DNA of 6,531 nucleotides, taken from the NCBI GenBank assembly GCA_964584135.1, contig CAZOYN010000043.1:1-6531 (forward strand), in the 5' to 3' direction. This document shows, piece by piece, positions 1 to 6,336 of the stretch (position 1 is the first letter of the stretch; each line of letters starts with the position of its first letter). The DNA is from CAZOYN01 sp964584135 (GTDB lineage: Bacteria; Patescibacteriota; Saccharimonadia; Saccharimonadales; UBA4665). The notes beneath the pieces were generated by a model, which was not told the DNA's origin, made no database searches, and was given only the letters and a program-made list of their open reading frames with translations. The position numbers and the translations under genes were made by a program.

Positions 1-687
1 GGCCCACAACTGGCCCAGCGGCTGCGCAAATATACCAGTGGTACTTTTGCCGGCATATTCAGCCAGCAGTCCAACATAGACATCAATAATCCGCTCGTGG
101 TATTCAATATCCGTGATTTGGAAGACGAACTCCGCCCGGTGGCCATGTATATCGTGCTCAATTACATCTGGAACAAAACCAAGACCGACCAGCGGCGGCG
201 TCTGCTTATCGTCGACGAGGCCTGGCAGCTTATGAAATACGAGGATAGCGCCAACTTCCTATTTTCAGTCGCTAAGCGGGCACGTAAGTATAATTTGGGC
301 ATCACGACTATCACCCAGGATGTTGAAGACTTCATGGGCTCCCGGATGGGCCGGGCTATCGTTGCCAACGCTAGCATGCAATTCCTACTCAAACAGTCCC
401 CAAGCGCCGTGGATGTGCTGAGTGATGTGTTCAAGTTAACTAGCGAGGAAAAGAAGCGCCTTAGCCAGTTCCCGGTAGGCCAGGGCCTGTTCTTTGCCGG
501 CCAGAACCACGTGCACATCCAAGTAGTAGCTAGCCCCAGTGAGGCCGGTCTTATAACCACTAACCCCGGGGATAATCAGCAGCAAGCCCAACAACAGGTG
601 GACGTACCATTGCAGCCGCAAGCTGGCGGCGCGGCCCAACCGCAGGGAACTATCGACCTCAACAACCGCCTATACCCAGGCATGTAA
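1..687 (+). CDS. virB4: VirB4-family T4SS ATPase, C-terminal fragment (5' end outside window)
   Basis: The frame is open from base 1, so the GTG at 97 is an internal valine and not the start. The 228 residues seen are the C-terminal part of a conjugation/T4SS motor ATPase of the VirB4/TraG-like class, a cytoplasmic protein docked on the inner membrane that powers substrate transfer or machine assembly. Visible marks: a Walker B strand LLIVDEAW at fragment residues about 68-75, with the acidic DE pair; an RARK basic patch near 93-96; the TTITQD motif near 102-107; and KQSP near 131-134, all in the order usual for VirB4. Walker A lies upstream, outside the window. The last ~40 residues are a Gln/Pro/Gly-rich tail (about 192-217) outside the ATPase fold. 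The wording closely recalls VirB4 proteins of Saccharibacteria and other CPR bacteria (recollection, not a search). It stops 48 bp before the next gene in the same direction, so co-transcription is likely. Confidence 0.9.
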   Translation, partial: GPQLAQRLRKYTSGTFAGIFSQQSNIDINNPLVVFNIRDLEDELRPVAMYIVLNYIWNKTKTDQRRRLLIVDEAWQLMKYEDSANFLFSVAKRARKYNLGITTITQDVEDFMGSRMGRAIVANASMQFLLKQSPSAVDVLSDVFKLTSEEKKRLSQFPVGQGLFFAGQNHVHIQVVASPSEAGLITTNPGDNQQQAQQQVDVPLQPQAGGAAQPQGTIDLNNRLYPGM

Positions 688-735
688 GGTACAATGTAAG
701 CATTAGGGATTTAAAAGTAGGCAAAACCCAAAACT
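688..735 (+). other. Short intergenic gap between virB4-like gene and 1000-aa gene
   Basis: This is a 48-bp AT-rich spacer. A TACAAT hexamer at 690-695 resembles a -10 box, but no acceptable -35 box sits 16-18 bp upstream. No strong Shine-Dalgarno lies 5-10 bp before the ATG at 736; the nearest purine run, AGTAGG at 716-721, is 14 bp away. No hairpin terminator is evident, so read-through from the virB4-like gene is the simplest reading. Confidence 0.4.
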
Positions 736-3700
736 ATGGCCGAACCAGCTCGCAATTTGCCGCCAGAAGACCAGTCGGACATTACACCCGAGTTTAATCG
801 CAACCGTTTGCGTGCTCTAGAAGGAGGCGGTGAGGGCGACGGTGTGCCCCAGGGCAACCTTTCCGCCGTGCCTGACGAAGAAGAGGCCCTGTACAATGAA
901 GGCGGCGACCAAGAAAAATCCGAAAACAATAAAGAAGCAGTGGCTGCAGGGCTTGGTAGTGCCGCGAGCATGGCCGCCGTAGGTGGAGAAAACCCAGCTA
1001 ACTTTTTGTCGAAAGCCGGCAAGTTCTTTTGGGCAAGCGAGAACCGCCGGCGGACTGCTGTAGGCGGTGGGGTAGCGGGCATTCTGGTTGGTGGAGGCTT
1101 TTTGGGACTGTCGTTTTTATCCGGTCCTTTCCAGTTCATCCATATAGCCCAGCTCATTAGCAGCCATGGTACTATCGCCTCACAAAACGATGCCACTGAT
1201 GAGCGAATGGGCAAGATGTATCGGTTTCTGCGTGCTGGCGGCGACCCTGGCGAGACCCGTCTTGGCCACTTAAGCAGCAGCCTGAAAACGAAGATGCTAG
1301 CAGACCTCGAAAGCATCGGCCTCAAGCCCGATTATGGCAGTTTTACTACGTACCAAGGGTTTACCATCGACACGACCAACCCAGACTCCCCTTACTACAA
1401 AATGAATGAGCAAGAAATACGTGACCGCTTAGCATCAAAAGGCATAACTACCGGTATCACGGCAGAGGGCGGGAAAGTGACCGTATCTGCGGATGGTTAC
1501 ATAGCCAAAAAGACGTCACTGCGTGCCATGGTTAGCGATATGCACGAATCCAAAATACCGAGCGCTCTCCGCGTACGTATACTTGCCAAGTATGGTTTTG
1601 TAACCTGGCATCCACTAAAGATACTGGACGCCCAGCTGAACTCCAAGGTTTACGATATATGGGACCAAGCTCGCGAGAAAAGACTCCAGACAGGGGAAAC
1701 TGCACCGGCTGAGGTAGATACGCGAAATGCAGGACTTGAGGAGACTGCTAAGGATGCAAATGGCAAAGACGTTACCACGACCACGTCAGCCAACGGCGAT
1801 GTAACCATCCCCACATCCGAAGACCTTAAGGCAAAGCTTGGCACGTTTTCCGATAGTGGGGCAGTGAAGCTGGCCGGTGGCGCAGCTGCCATAGCCGGCG
1901 TGCTTTGCACTATGCGCGCGGTCGATCAACACATTGGTCTGATTAAGTATGTGAATGACATCATGCCGCTCATGCGCATGGGTTTTGATGCTGTTACGGT
2001 TGGCCACCAAATAATGGCTGGGGAGGATGTTGATACTAACGAGCTTAGCAAACTCTCCAAGCAGTTTTTCGACGAAAGTAAGAAGGGTACCTCGGATGCT
2101 TCCTGGGCTAACGCGCAGACATTTCAGGCTGATTCAAACGAACCGCTTACTGGGACTGACATGAATTCAGGTGTCAAGGAAACTCTGCAGAGTCGTGGTT
2201 CACCGATTTGGCTCAGCTGGGTAGAGGACACGCCTGGCATCGGAGGTCTTTGTAGTGGTATCGGTCAAGGAATAACAACCGTTGCGAGCGTTGTTATCGG
2301 AATATTTTCTGGCGGCACTATAAGCACGGCGGTGGGCTTTGCTGCTAGCTTTCTAGGAGGACCGCTTGTGATGGATAAGCTTTCACACTTGCTTGCTGGT
2401 GATGCTGTTAATGTACTAGCACAAGGAGCAGAGTGGGGAAATGATATTAATTATGGGGCAATTTACGATGGCAATGCCATGGCGGTGCAGTCAGGCGGCA
2501 CTAAACTAAGTGATACTGCCGTGTCTGAACTCGATGCCCAGCATTCAGCCGGATACCAGGCCGGTTTTGCTTCAGAAAGCGTGGCCGATAGGCTGTTAAA
2601 CGCTGGCGATAGCCGCTCGCTACTCTCGCACGTCATTGACCAGCAAAACCCAAACGTACCACAGAACGTGGCTAGCCTGTTTGGTAGCTTTTCTCGGCTT
2701 GGCAGTTCGCTTATTCACATCCCGGCCGTGCTGTTAGGTGGCATCGCCCACGCTGATTCAACCACCACCTACCCGTACCCAATCGCACAGTATGGCTTCA
2801 GCCCCGCGGACATGGATAAGGTGGGTGACCCGTACGCGAACGCAGATAAGGCTGCGGCCACCCTTAATATACCGTGCACCCAGGTCATCAACGGTAAGAC
2901 TGTGGAGGTCCATCCATGCGGGCAAGACTATATAGATAAGGCGCTCAAGTGCTTCAACGTAACTATTAACGGTGGCCCGAGTAATTGGGATGTCATACCT
3001 GGCGCCTCGGATAATGCTACAACCTTTAACTTTTACGATCCAAACAACTACAACCCGGATGATTGCGCCCATCCGGGCAATCTTGATGCCACAAGCTGGC
3101 TGCAAATGCGCTTCTTTATCCTTGATACGGGTGTCATGGAAGGTTATGCCTGCCAACAGGGTGACGACCAGTCTTGTGCCAATGATGGGCTCAACGGCAC
3201 TTCCGCAAGCGGCGCCACAACAGTCGGCAATTACCAAAACCCTTTGCGTGACGTAAAGAACCTTGTGCCAATGCGCATAGACGAAGGCGTTGACTACGGC
3301 GGCGATGGGCCCGTTTATGCAATTGGCAATGCCAAAGTAACATATGTAAACACCGGTTCGGGGTGGCCAGGGCCCGGCTCTACTCCGCAACATCAAACAC
3401 CCGGCACCTTTATTGGGTATACACTTAGCGACGGTCTTGCCGCGGGCAAAACTGTATATGTGGCAGAGAACTGTACGGATGTTAAAGTCAAGGTGGGCGA
3501 TACCGTAAACACCAGTACCGTACTGTGCACTATGCATAATGAATTTCCTTATATTGAGACCGGCTGGGCACAACAGGGTGTTGATCTGGCAATGGCGCAG
3601 TCGGTGTATCACGAAGGTGATGTTACTGCTTTTGGTGTTAACTTCTCCCAACTTATGAAGAAACTTGGTGCCCCGGAGGGTAATAGCGATGCATCAAGCG

Positions 3701-3738
3701 CGATTGGTGCGCTGCCGGCAGGATGGCCGACATGGTAA
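736..3738 (+). CDS. VirB6-like multi-segment membrane protein with C-terminal degenerate M23/LytM-like domain
   Basis: This 1000-aa protein probably forms a membrane channel or scaffold of the T4SS; the role is inferred from position and architecture. In order: a charged, presumably cytoplasmic N-terminus (1-100); a Gly-rich hydrophobic segment (about 108-130); a soluble stretch (140-370); hydrophobic segments near 374-394 and 503-545 (probably two passes); and a short one at 658-673 ending AHA, like a signal-peptidase site. The remainder (674-1000) holds eight of the ten cysteines and is probably extracellular. Residues about 836-950 resemble an M23/LytM domain: DEGVD (849-853), then GPVYAIG, then VYVAEN, then a VKVGDTV turn, then IETGW. 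The usual His positions appear to be Asp849, Ala910 and about Tyr939, so zinc peptidase activity is unlikely. It follows the VirB4-like gene by 48 bp and overlaps the hydrolase gene. The start at 736 is the first ATG after the gap, with weak ribosome-site support. The coding frame is secure; the VirB6 label is moderate. Confidence 0.8.
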   Translation: MAEPARNLPPEDQSDITPEFNRNRLRALEGGGEGDGVPQGNLSAVPDEEEALYNEGGDQEKSENNKEAVAAGLGSAASMAAVGGENPANFLSKAGKFFWASENRRRTAVGGGVAGILVGGGFLGLSFLSGPFQFIHIAQLISSHGTIASQNDATDERMGKMYRFLRAGGDPGETRLGHLSSSLKTKMLADLESIGLKPDYGSFTTYQGFTIDTTNPDSPYYKMNEQEIRDRLASKGITTGITAEGGKVTVSADGYIAKKTSLRAMVSDMHESKIPSALRVRILAKYGFVTWHPLKILDAQLNSKVYDIWDQAREKRLQTGETAPAEVDTRNAGLEETAKDANGKDVTTTTSANGDVTIPTSEDLKAKLGTFSDSGAVKLAGGAAAIAGVLCTMRAVDQHIGLIKYVNDIMPLMRMGFDAVTVGHQIMAGEDVDTNELSKLSKQFFDESKKGTSDASWANAQTFQADSNEPLTGTDMNSGVKETLQSRGSPIWLSWVEDTPGIGGLCSGIGQGITTVASVVIGIFSGGTISTAVGFAASFLGGPLVMDKLSHLLAGDAVNVLAQGAEWGNDINYGAIYDGNAMAVQSGGTKLSDTAVSELDAQHSAGYQAGFASESVADRLLNAGDSRSLLSHVIDQQNPNVPQNVASLFGSFSRLGSSLIHIPAVLLGGIAHADSTTTYPYPIAQYGFSPADMDKVGDPYANADKAAATLNIPCTQVINGKTVEVHPCGQDYIDKALKCFNVTINGGPSNWDVIPGASDNATTFNFYDPNNYNPDDCAHPGNLDATSWLQMRFFILDTGVMEGYACQQGDDQSCANDGLNGTSASGATTVGNYQNPLRDVKNLVPMRIDEGVDYGGDGPVYAIGNAKVTYVNTGSGWPGPGSTPQHQTPGTFIGYTLSDGLAAGKTVYVAENCTDVKVKVGDTVNTSTVLCTMHNEFPYIETGWAQQGVDLAMAQSVYHEGDVTAFGVNFSQLMKKLGAPEGNSDASSAIGALPAGWPTW
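3720..3723 (+). promoter_or_regulatory. Shine-Dalgarno AGGA for the cell-wall hydrolase gene
   Basis: AGGA lies 8 nt before the ATG at 3732, a normal spacing. The alternative ATG at 3723 would begin inside this element and have no usable ribosome site. The site lies within the last codons of the 1000-aa gene, which ends at 3738, so translation of the two genes is probably coupled. Confidence 0.5.
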
Positions 3739-4985
3739 AAGTGTTGTTTCGACCTGTCTTCACAAGGATAGCTAGTACTGTTTTATGCATTGTCTTACTA
3801 TGGGCTGCTAACCCTGCAGTGGCCCGCGCGTTATCGCAAGACCAGCTCGAGGCTCTGAGCGAAGGTGCAGTGTACTTCAATACCGAAGACAGCAGCTGCA
3901 GCGTGGCAGTAGATATCAACCTGAGTGGTAACGACAACATCCAAAAAGCTTTCAACTTTTTTATTAGCAAGGGTCTGGAGCCGTATCAGTCTGCGGCAAT
4001 TGTGGGCAACTTAATGGCAGAGTCCAGTGTTAACCCTTCCGTAGTAGCACCCCCACCAAAGGATGGTGTGGGCTTCGGTATTGCTCAATGGACATTCACA
4101 GCGCGGCAGGCTCCTTTAGTACAGTTGGCTCAAGACAAGAACATACCTATCACTGACCTAGGCCTGCAATTAGAATATGTTTGGGATGAACTGAATGGTA
4201 TAGCTCCTGCAAGGCACGAAGCTGGCTTAAGCCAGCTAAAGGCCGCAAAAAACGTTGATGATGCCGCCTCAGGGTTCATGGGTTGGTCCTCTACCGGAGG
4301 TCCTCCTGGCTATGAAAATCCACAGTATCCTGATATAGAAGCTCCAAAAAGAGAGAAAAATGCTGAAGCAGTTTTAGAGAAATATGGTGGTGGCGCATCA
4401 GCTACAAGCAATATCGCCACTAGCGTCGCCAGCGGCGGCTGCTCCAACATTGCCGGGGCCGGCCAGGACACCAAGTTCGTGGACAACAACTTCATACTCT
4501 ACAGCCAGTGTGACCCGGCGTGGGCTACGCAGCCATATGGCACCGACACCATTTGCTCAAGCGGCTGTGGCCCAACGGCAATGGCAATGATTATCACCAA
4601 TCTAACAGGCACTCAGGTCACCCCACCGGCAACAGCTTCTTATGCTGACAGCCAGGGTCTTTACGTAGTCGGCTCTGGCAGTAGCTGGGCAATTGCTAGC
4701 AAACTGGCAACTCATTGGGGCCTCCGCTCAAAAGCTGTCGGAGCTAACGTTGCCACCATCTCCGCAGCCTTGCAGGCCGGTGCCTTAGTAATAGCCGCGG
4801 GGCAGGGCCCTGTGCCTTACACACCGGGCGGGCACTACATAGTTATCCGTGGTGTTACAGCCGACGGCAAGTGGAAGATTGCCGACCCCGACCCAGCCCA
4901 CAAAGATGCCAGCACCACTGCCTGGGATCCGGCCCAGCTCGTTGCAAATATGAATGATGGGAGTGTATATGCAATTTCTAAATAG
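3732..4985 (+). CDS. Secreted bifunctional cell-wall hydrolase: phage-tail-lysozyme-like plus C39-like peptidase
   Basis: This is a predicted exported peptidoglycan hydrolase of the T4SS, the counterpart of VirB1 or of lysozyme-peptidase fusions in Gram-positive conjugation systems. Residues are numbered from the upstream ATG at 3723 (420 aa). The signal peptide has basic residues K6, R10 and R15, a hydrophobic core about 16-30, and a likely cleavage after ARA (34-36). Domain 1 (about 71-222) matches the phage tail lysozyme type: KAFNFFISKGL, then AAIVGNLMAESSVNP with candidate catalytic Glu100, then GFGIAQWT. After a Gly/Ala/Ser linker (223-250), domain 2 (251-420) matches the C39-like peptidase family: CDPAWATQPYG, SSGCGPTAMAM with nucleophile Cys282, GGHYIVIRG with His371, and IADPDP with Asp388 or Asp390. 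All candidate catalytic residues are present, so both halves look active. I chose ATG 3732 (417 aa) because AGGA sits 8 nt upstream; 3723 remains possible. It overlaps its upstream neighbour by 7 bp and its downstream neighbour by 17 bp. Codon third-base composition shifts sharply at the linker. Confidence 0.9.
   Translation: MVKVLFRPVFTRIASTVLCIVLLWAANPAVARALSQDQLEALSEGAVYFNTEDSSCSVAVDINLSGNDNIQKAFNFFISKGLEPYQSAAIVGNLMAESSVNPSVVAPPPKDGVGFGIAQWTFTARQAPLVQLAQDKNIPITDLGLQLEYVWDELNGIAPARHEAGLSQLKAAKNVDDAASGFMGWSSTGGPPGYENPQYPDIEAPKREKNAEAVLEKYGGGASATSNIATSVASGGCSNIAGAGQDTKFVDNNFILYSQCDPAWATQPYGTDTICSSGCGPTAMAMIITNLTGTQVTPPATASYADSQGLYVVGSGSSWAIASKLATHWGLRSKAVGANVATISAALQAGALVIAAGQGPVPYTPGGHYIVIRGVTADGKWKIADPDPAHKDASTTAWDPAQLVANMNDGSVYAISK
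4960..4963 (+). promoter_or_regulatory. Shine-Dalgarno GGAG for the single-pass membrane protein gene
   Basis: GGAG, within GGGAG at 4959-4963, is 5 nt before the ATG at 4969. The ATGs at 4954 and 4957 lie upstream of it and have no comparable site, so 4969 is the preferred start. The site is inside the 3' end of the hydrolase gene, again suggesting translational coupling. Confidence 0.5.
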
Positions 4986-5508
4986 ACTTGGCCAGCGGCG
5001 ACTTGCGGCCATTGTGCTAGTTGTGCTTATTGTTATTGGGGGCTTAGTATGGCTTGGGAGCCATCACAAGCAAGCTACATCACCGCTTGGCGCATCACAG
5101 TATTATGACCCGAACTCACACCAGACCATTTCCGACGAACCCCAAAAAGGTCCAGATAGCTACGGTATTGCGCCGAATCAGCCGATATTCTTAGGTATCA
5201 GCGACTTGCTTAAATACGGCGTCACAGATGACCAGCTCAGTGACTTCAAGTCCGCCATGAACAGTTACAGCCAAACGGTGAAAGCAATAAAAGAAGTTAG
5301 TATAAATGTAGACAGTATTAAGACAGTGGTTAATGACCCTAAATATCCAAACGACCTACAACAAGTGTACTTCAAGGTAGTTTTGGACCGAAAAACCAGC
5401 TATGCGGCTAGTTTTGAGTGTATAGATATCAGCCAGGCACGTTTGGTATTAGAAGATAATAGCCACAAGGTCGTGTTTAATTCCGGCATCCTCAATGCTA
5501 ACCAATAA
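4969..5508 (+). CDS. Single-pass membrane protein of unknown function, T4SS-associated
   Basis: I do not recognise a named family. From the ATG at 4969 the protein is 179 aa: a short basic N-terminus (R6, R10, R11), one strong hydrophobic helix at about residues 12-30 rich in Val, Ile and Leu, then a soluble domain of about 145 residues presumably outside the cell. There is no lipobox cysteine and no clear signal-peptidase site, so it is probably an anchored type II protein. The outer part starts with a Tyr/Pro/Ser-rich stretch (YYDPNSHQTISDEP), followed by predicted helix (KYGVTDDQLSDFKSAMNSY) and then strand-rich sequence with one cysteine. It overlaps the hydrolase gene by 17 bp and is last in the + strand run, which suggests an accessory structural part of the secretion machine, for example a VirB8-like or pilus-associated subunit. 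That role is guesswork from position. Upstream ATGs at 4954 and 4957 would add five or four residues. Confidence 0.8.
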   Translation: MQFLNRLGQRRLAAIVLVVLIVIGGLVWLGSHHKQATSPLGASQYYDPNSHQTISDEPQKGPDSYGIAPNQPIFLGISDLLKYGVTDDQLSDFKSAMNSYSQTVKAIKEVSINVDSIKTVVNDPKYPNDLQQVYFKVVLDRKTSYAASFECIDISQARLVLEDNSHKVVFNSGILNANQ

Positions 5509-5516
5509 TTATGGAA

Positions 5517-6266
5517 TCACGGACGTGTCGGCAGCTCATGACTAATAATAGCTCCCGTTAGGTTCGTCACGTTTTGTTCCGGTAAGGGGCTTTCATTGGG
5601 GGACAGCTGTTCTGCGACCAATGTTACCAGATAAGGCCCGGCCTTAACTATAGCTATCTCAGCCCTGACCTGGTAACCACTGTCGGTAGTAAAGTCTTGT
5701 TCTGGTATATAAATACCAGCGTAACCGTGGACTGTTACATCTTCTGGGCGGCTACTACTATTGACCTGTTTTTGGATTTTGAATTGATCATATCCATACT
5801 CTATGCTCGGGCGAATTTGGACAATAACTTCGTCGGCCCGGCCTTCTGGACCGCCCCATTCCGAGTCAGCCAGGTCAGTGGTACGAAAGGGCAAAGTTGA
5901 TTGGTCATCCCGATTGGTGGGGCTGCAAGACGCGTCACTAAGAACAGAAGCAAAAACCTCTGCTGGAACGGTGGTGCAGAGCGGTTTCAGGGCTTTAGCT
6001 TGGGTGCCCGCAGACTTCTCGGTCGGCTGGACGCCTAGTGGCGATGCAGATGGCGAACTAGTAGCTTCGGCCGTAGGATTTGGACGAGAAAGCTTTATAT
6101 TCTCTGTCCCGTGGTGTGAGGGCTTAAGTATAGTGTAAAGGCCACCGGCAACTGCCAAGGCCACTATCGAGCCGCCCACTTGCACCGACCGACGCCTATA
6201 TAGTGGTGGCGGTTGTGTCTCACCGTCGTAATGGTGGCGTGTAAGATGCTTCTCTTTTATTGCCAT
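5517..6266 (-). CDS. Membrane-anchored protein with Ser/Thr/Pro-rich stalk and outer domain, unknown function
   Basis: This is a 249-aa protein with a visible layout: a basic cytoplasmic tail (1-28, with RRR at 24-26), one transmembrane helix at about 29-47, a disordered Pro/Ser/Thr/Ala-rich stalk (about 58-92) and a globular outer domain (93-249). The outer domain has two cysteines (97 and 114) that could pair. Its opening (LCTTVPAEVFASVL, then CSP), alternating strands and conserved-looking GYAGIYIP loop faintly recall actinobacterial DUF3558-type surface proteins, but this is only an impression. The start is firm: ATG 6266 is the only ATG between the body and an in-frame TAG upstream, although the ribosome site is weak (AAGG about 12 nt upstream). 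It ends in TGA, 8 bp from the convergent + strand gene. It lies 70 bp downstream of recF and has its own candidate promoter in that gap. Confidence 0.8.
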   Translation of the reverse strand: MAIKEKHLTRHHYDGETQPPPLYRRRSVQVGGSIVALAVAGGLYTILKPSHHGTENIKLSRPNPTAEATSSPSASPLGVQPTEKSAGTQAKALKPLCTTVPAEVFASVLSDASCSPTNRDDQSTLPFRTTDLADSEWGGPEGRADEVIVQIRPSIEYGYDQFKIQKQVNSSSRPEDVTVHGYAGIYIPEQDFTTDSGYQVRAEIAIVKAGPYLVTLVAEQLSPNESPLPEQNVTNLTGAIISHELPTRP

Positions 6267-6336
6267 GTCACTAGTCAGCCTTGGTAACTAAGGTAAAAAT
6301 ACCATAAACAGTGCATAGTTGCAAGTCACTTTAGTA
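6267..6336 (-). other. Gap between recF and the 249-aa membrane protein gene
   Basis: This 70-bp gap holds a second in-frame stop for recF (TAA-TAC-TAA, 6339 down to 6331) and a candidate promoter at 6296-6324 for the 249-aa gene. No hairpin-plus-T-run terminator is visible after recF. Confidence 0.4.
6296..6324 (-). promoter_or_regulatory. Candidate sigma-70-type promoter for the 249-aa membrane protein
   Basis: On the - strand, TTGCAA (6324-6319) and TATTTT (6301-6296) are separated by exactly 17 bp, each matching 4 of 6 consensus bases. Transcription would begin near 6289, leaving a leader of about 22 nt. An overlapping alternative pair is GTGACT (6329-6324) and TATGGT (6306-6301), also 17 bp apart. 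Both are modest matches in AT-rich DNA. Confidence 0.35.

Noticed and set aside
97..687. GTG at 97 as the start of a small 196-aa protein
   Set aside because: The same frame is open to base 1 with VirB4-like sequence, and the Walker B motif alone would make no sense as a separate protein. It is an internal valine of a truncated gene.
690..695. TACAAT as a promoter -10 box before the 1000-aa gene
   Set aside because: There is no -35 match at 16-18 bp and no extended -10 TG motif. Read-through from the upstream gene is simpler.
711..1325. Open frame of 204 codons on the - strand
   Set aside because: It is antisense to the N-terminal part of the 1000-aa gene, with low-complexity Ser/Pro/Arg translation typical of a shadow frame and no ribosome site or context.
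2758..3651. Long open frame of 297 codons on the - strand opposite the 1000-aa gene
   Set aside because: It is antisense to a frame with clear domain-like sequence. Its translation has no recognisable domain or ordered hydrophobic pattern, and it looks like a shadow of the codon bias of the + strand gene.
5517..5519. Possible UGA recoding, as in some CPR lineages (Gracilibacteria, SR1)
   Set aside because: TGA ends the 249-aa gene 8 bp short of the convergent gene; reading through would run it into the oppositely oriented coding sequence. The standard code explains all genes here.
5490..5540. Bidirectional terminator between the convergent genes
   Set aside because: Only 8 bp separate the stops, and I could find no GC-rich inverted repeat followed by a T-run on either strand.
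5803..6138. Open frame of 111 codons on the + strand opposite the 249-aa gene
   Set aside because: It is antisense to a frame with a clear anchor-stalk-domain layout and has no recognisable protein character of its own.
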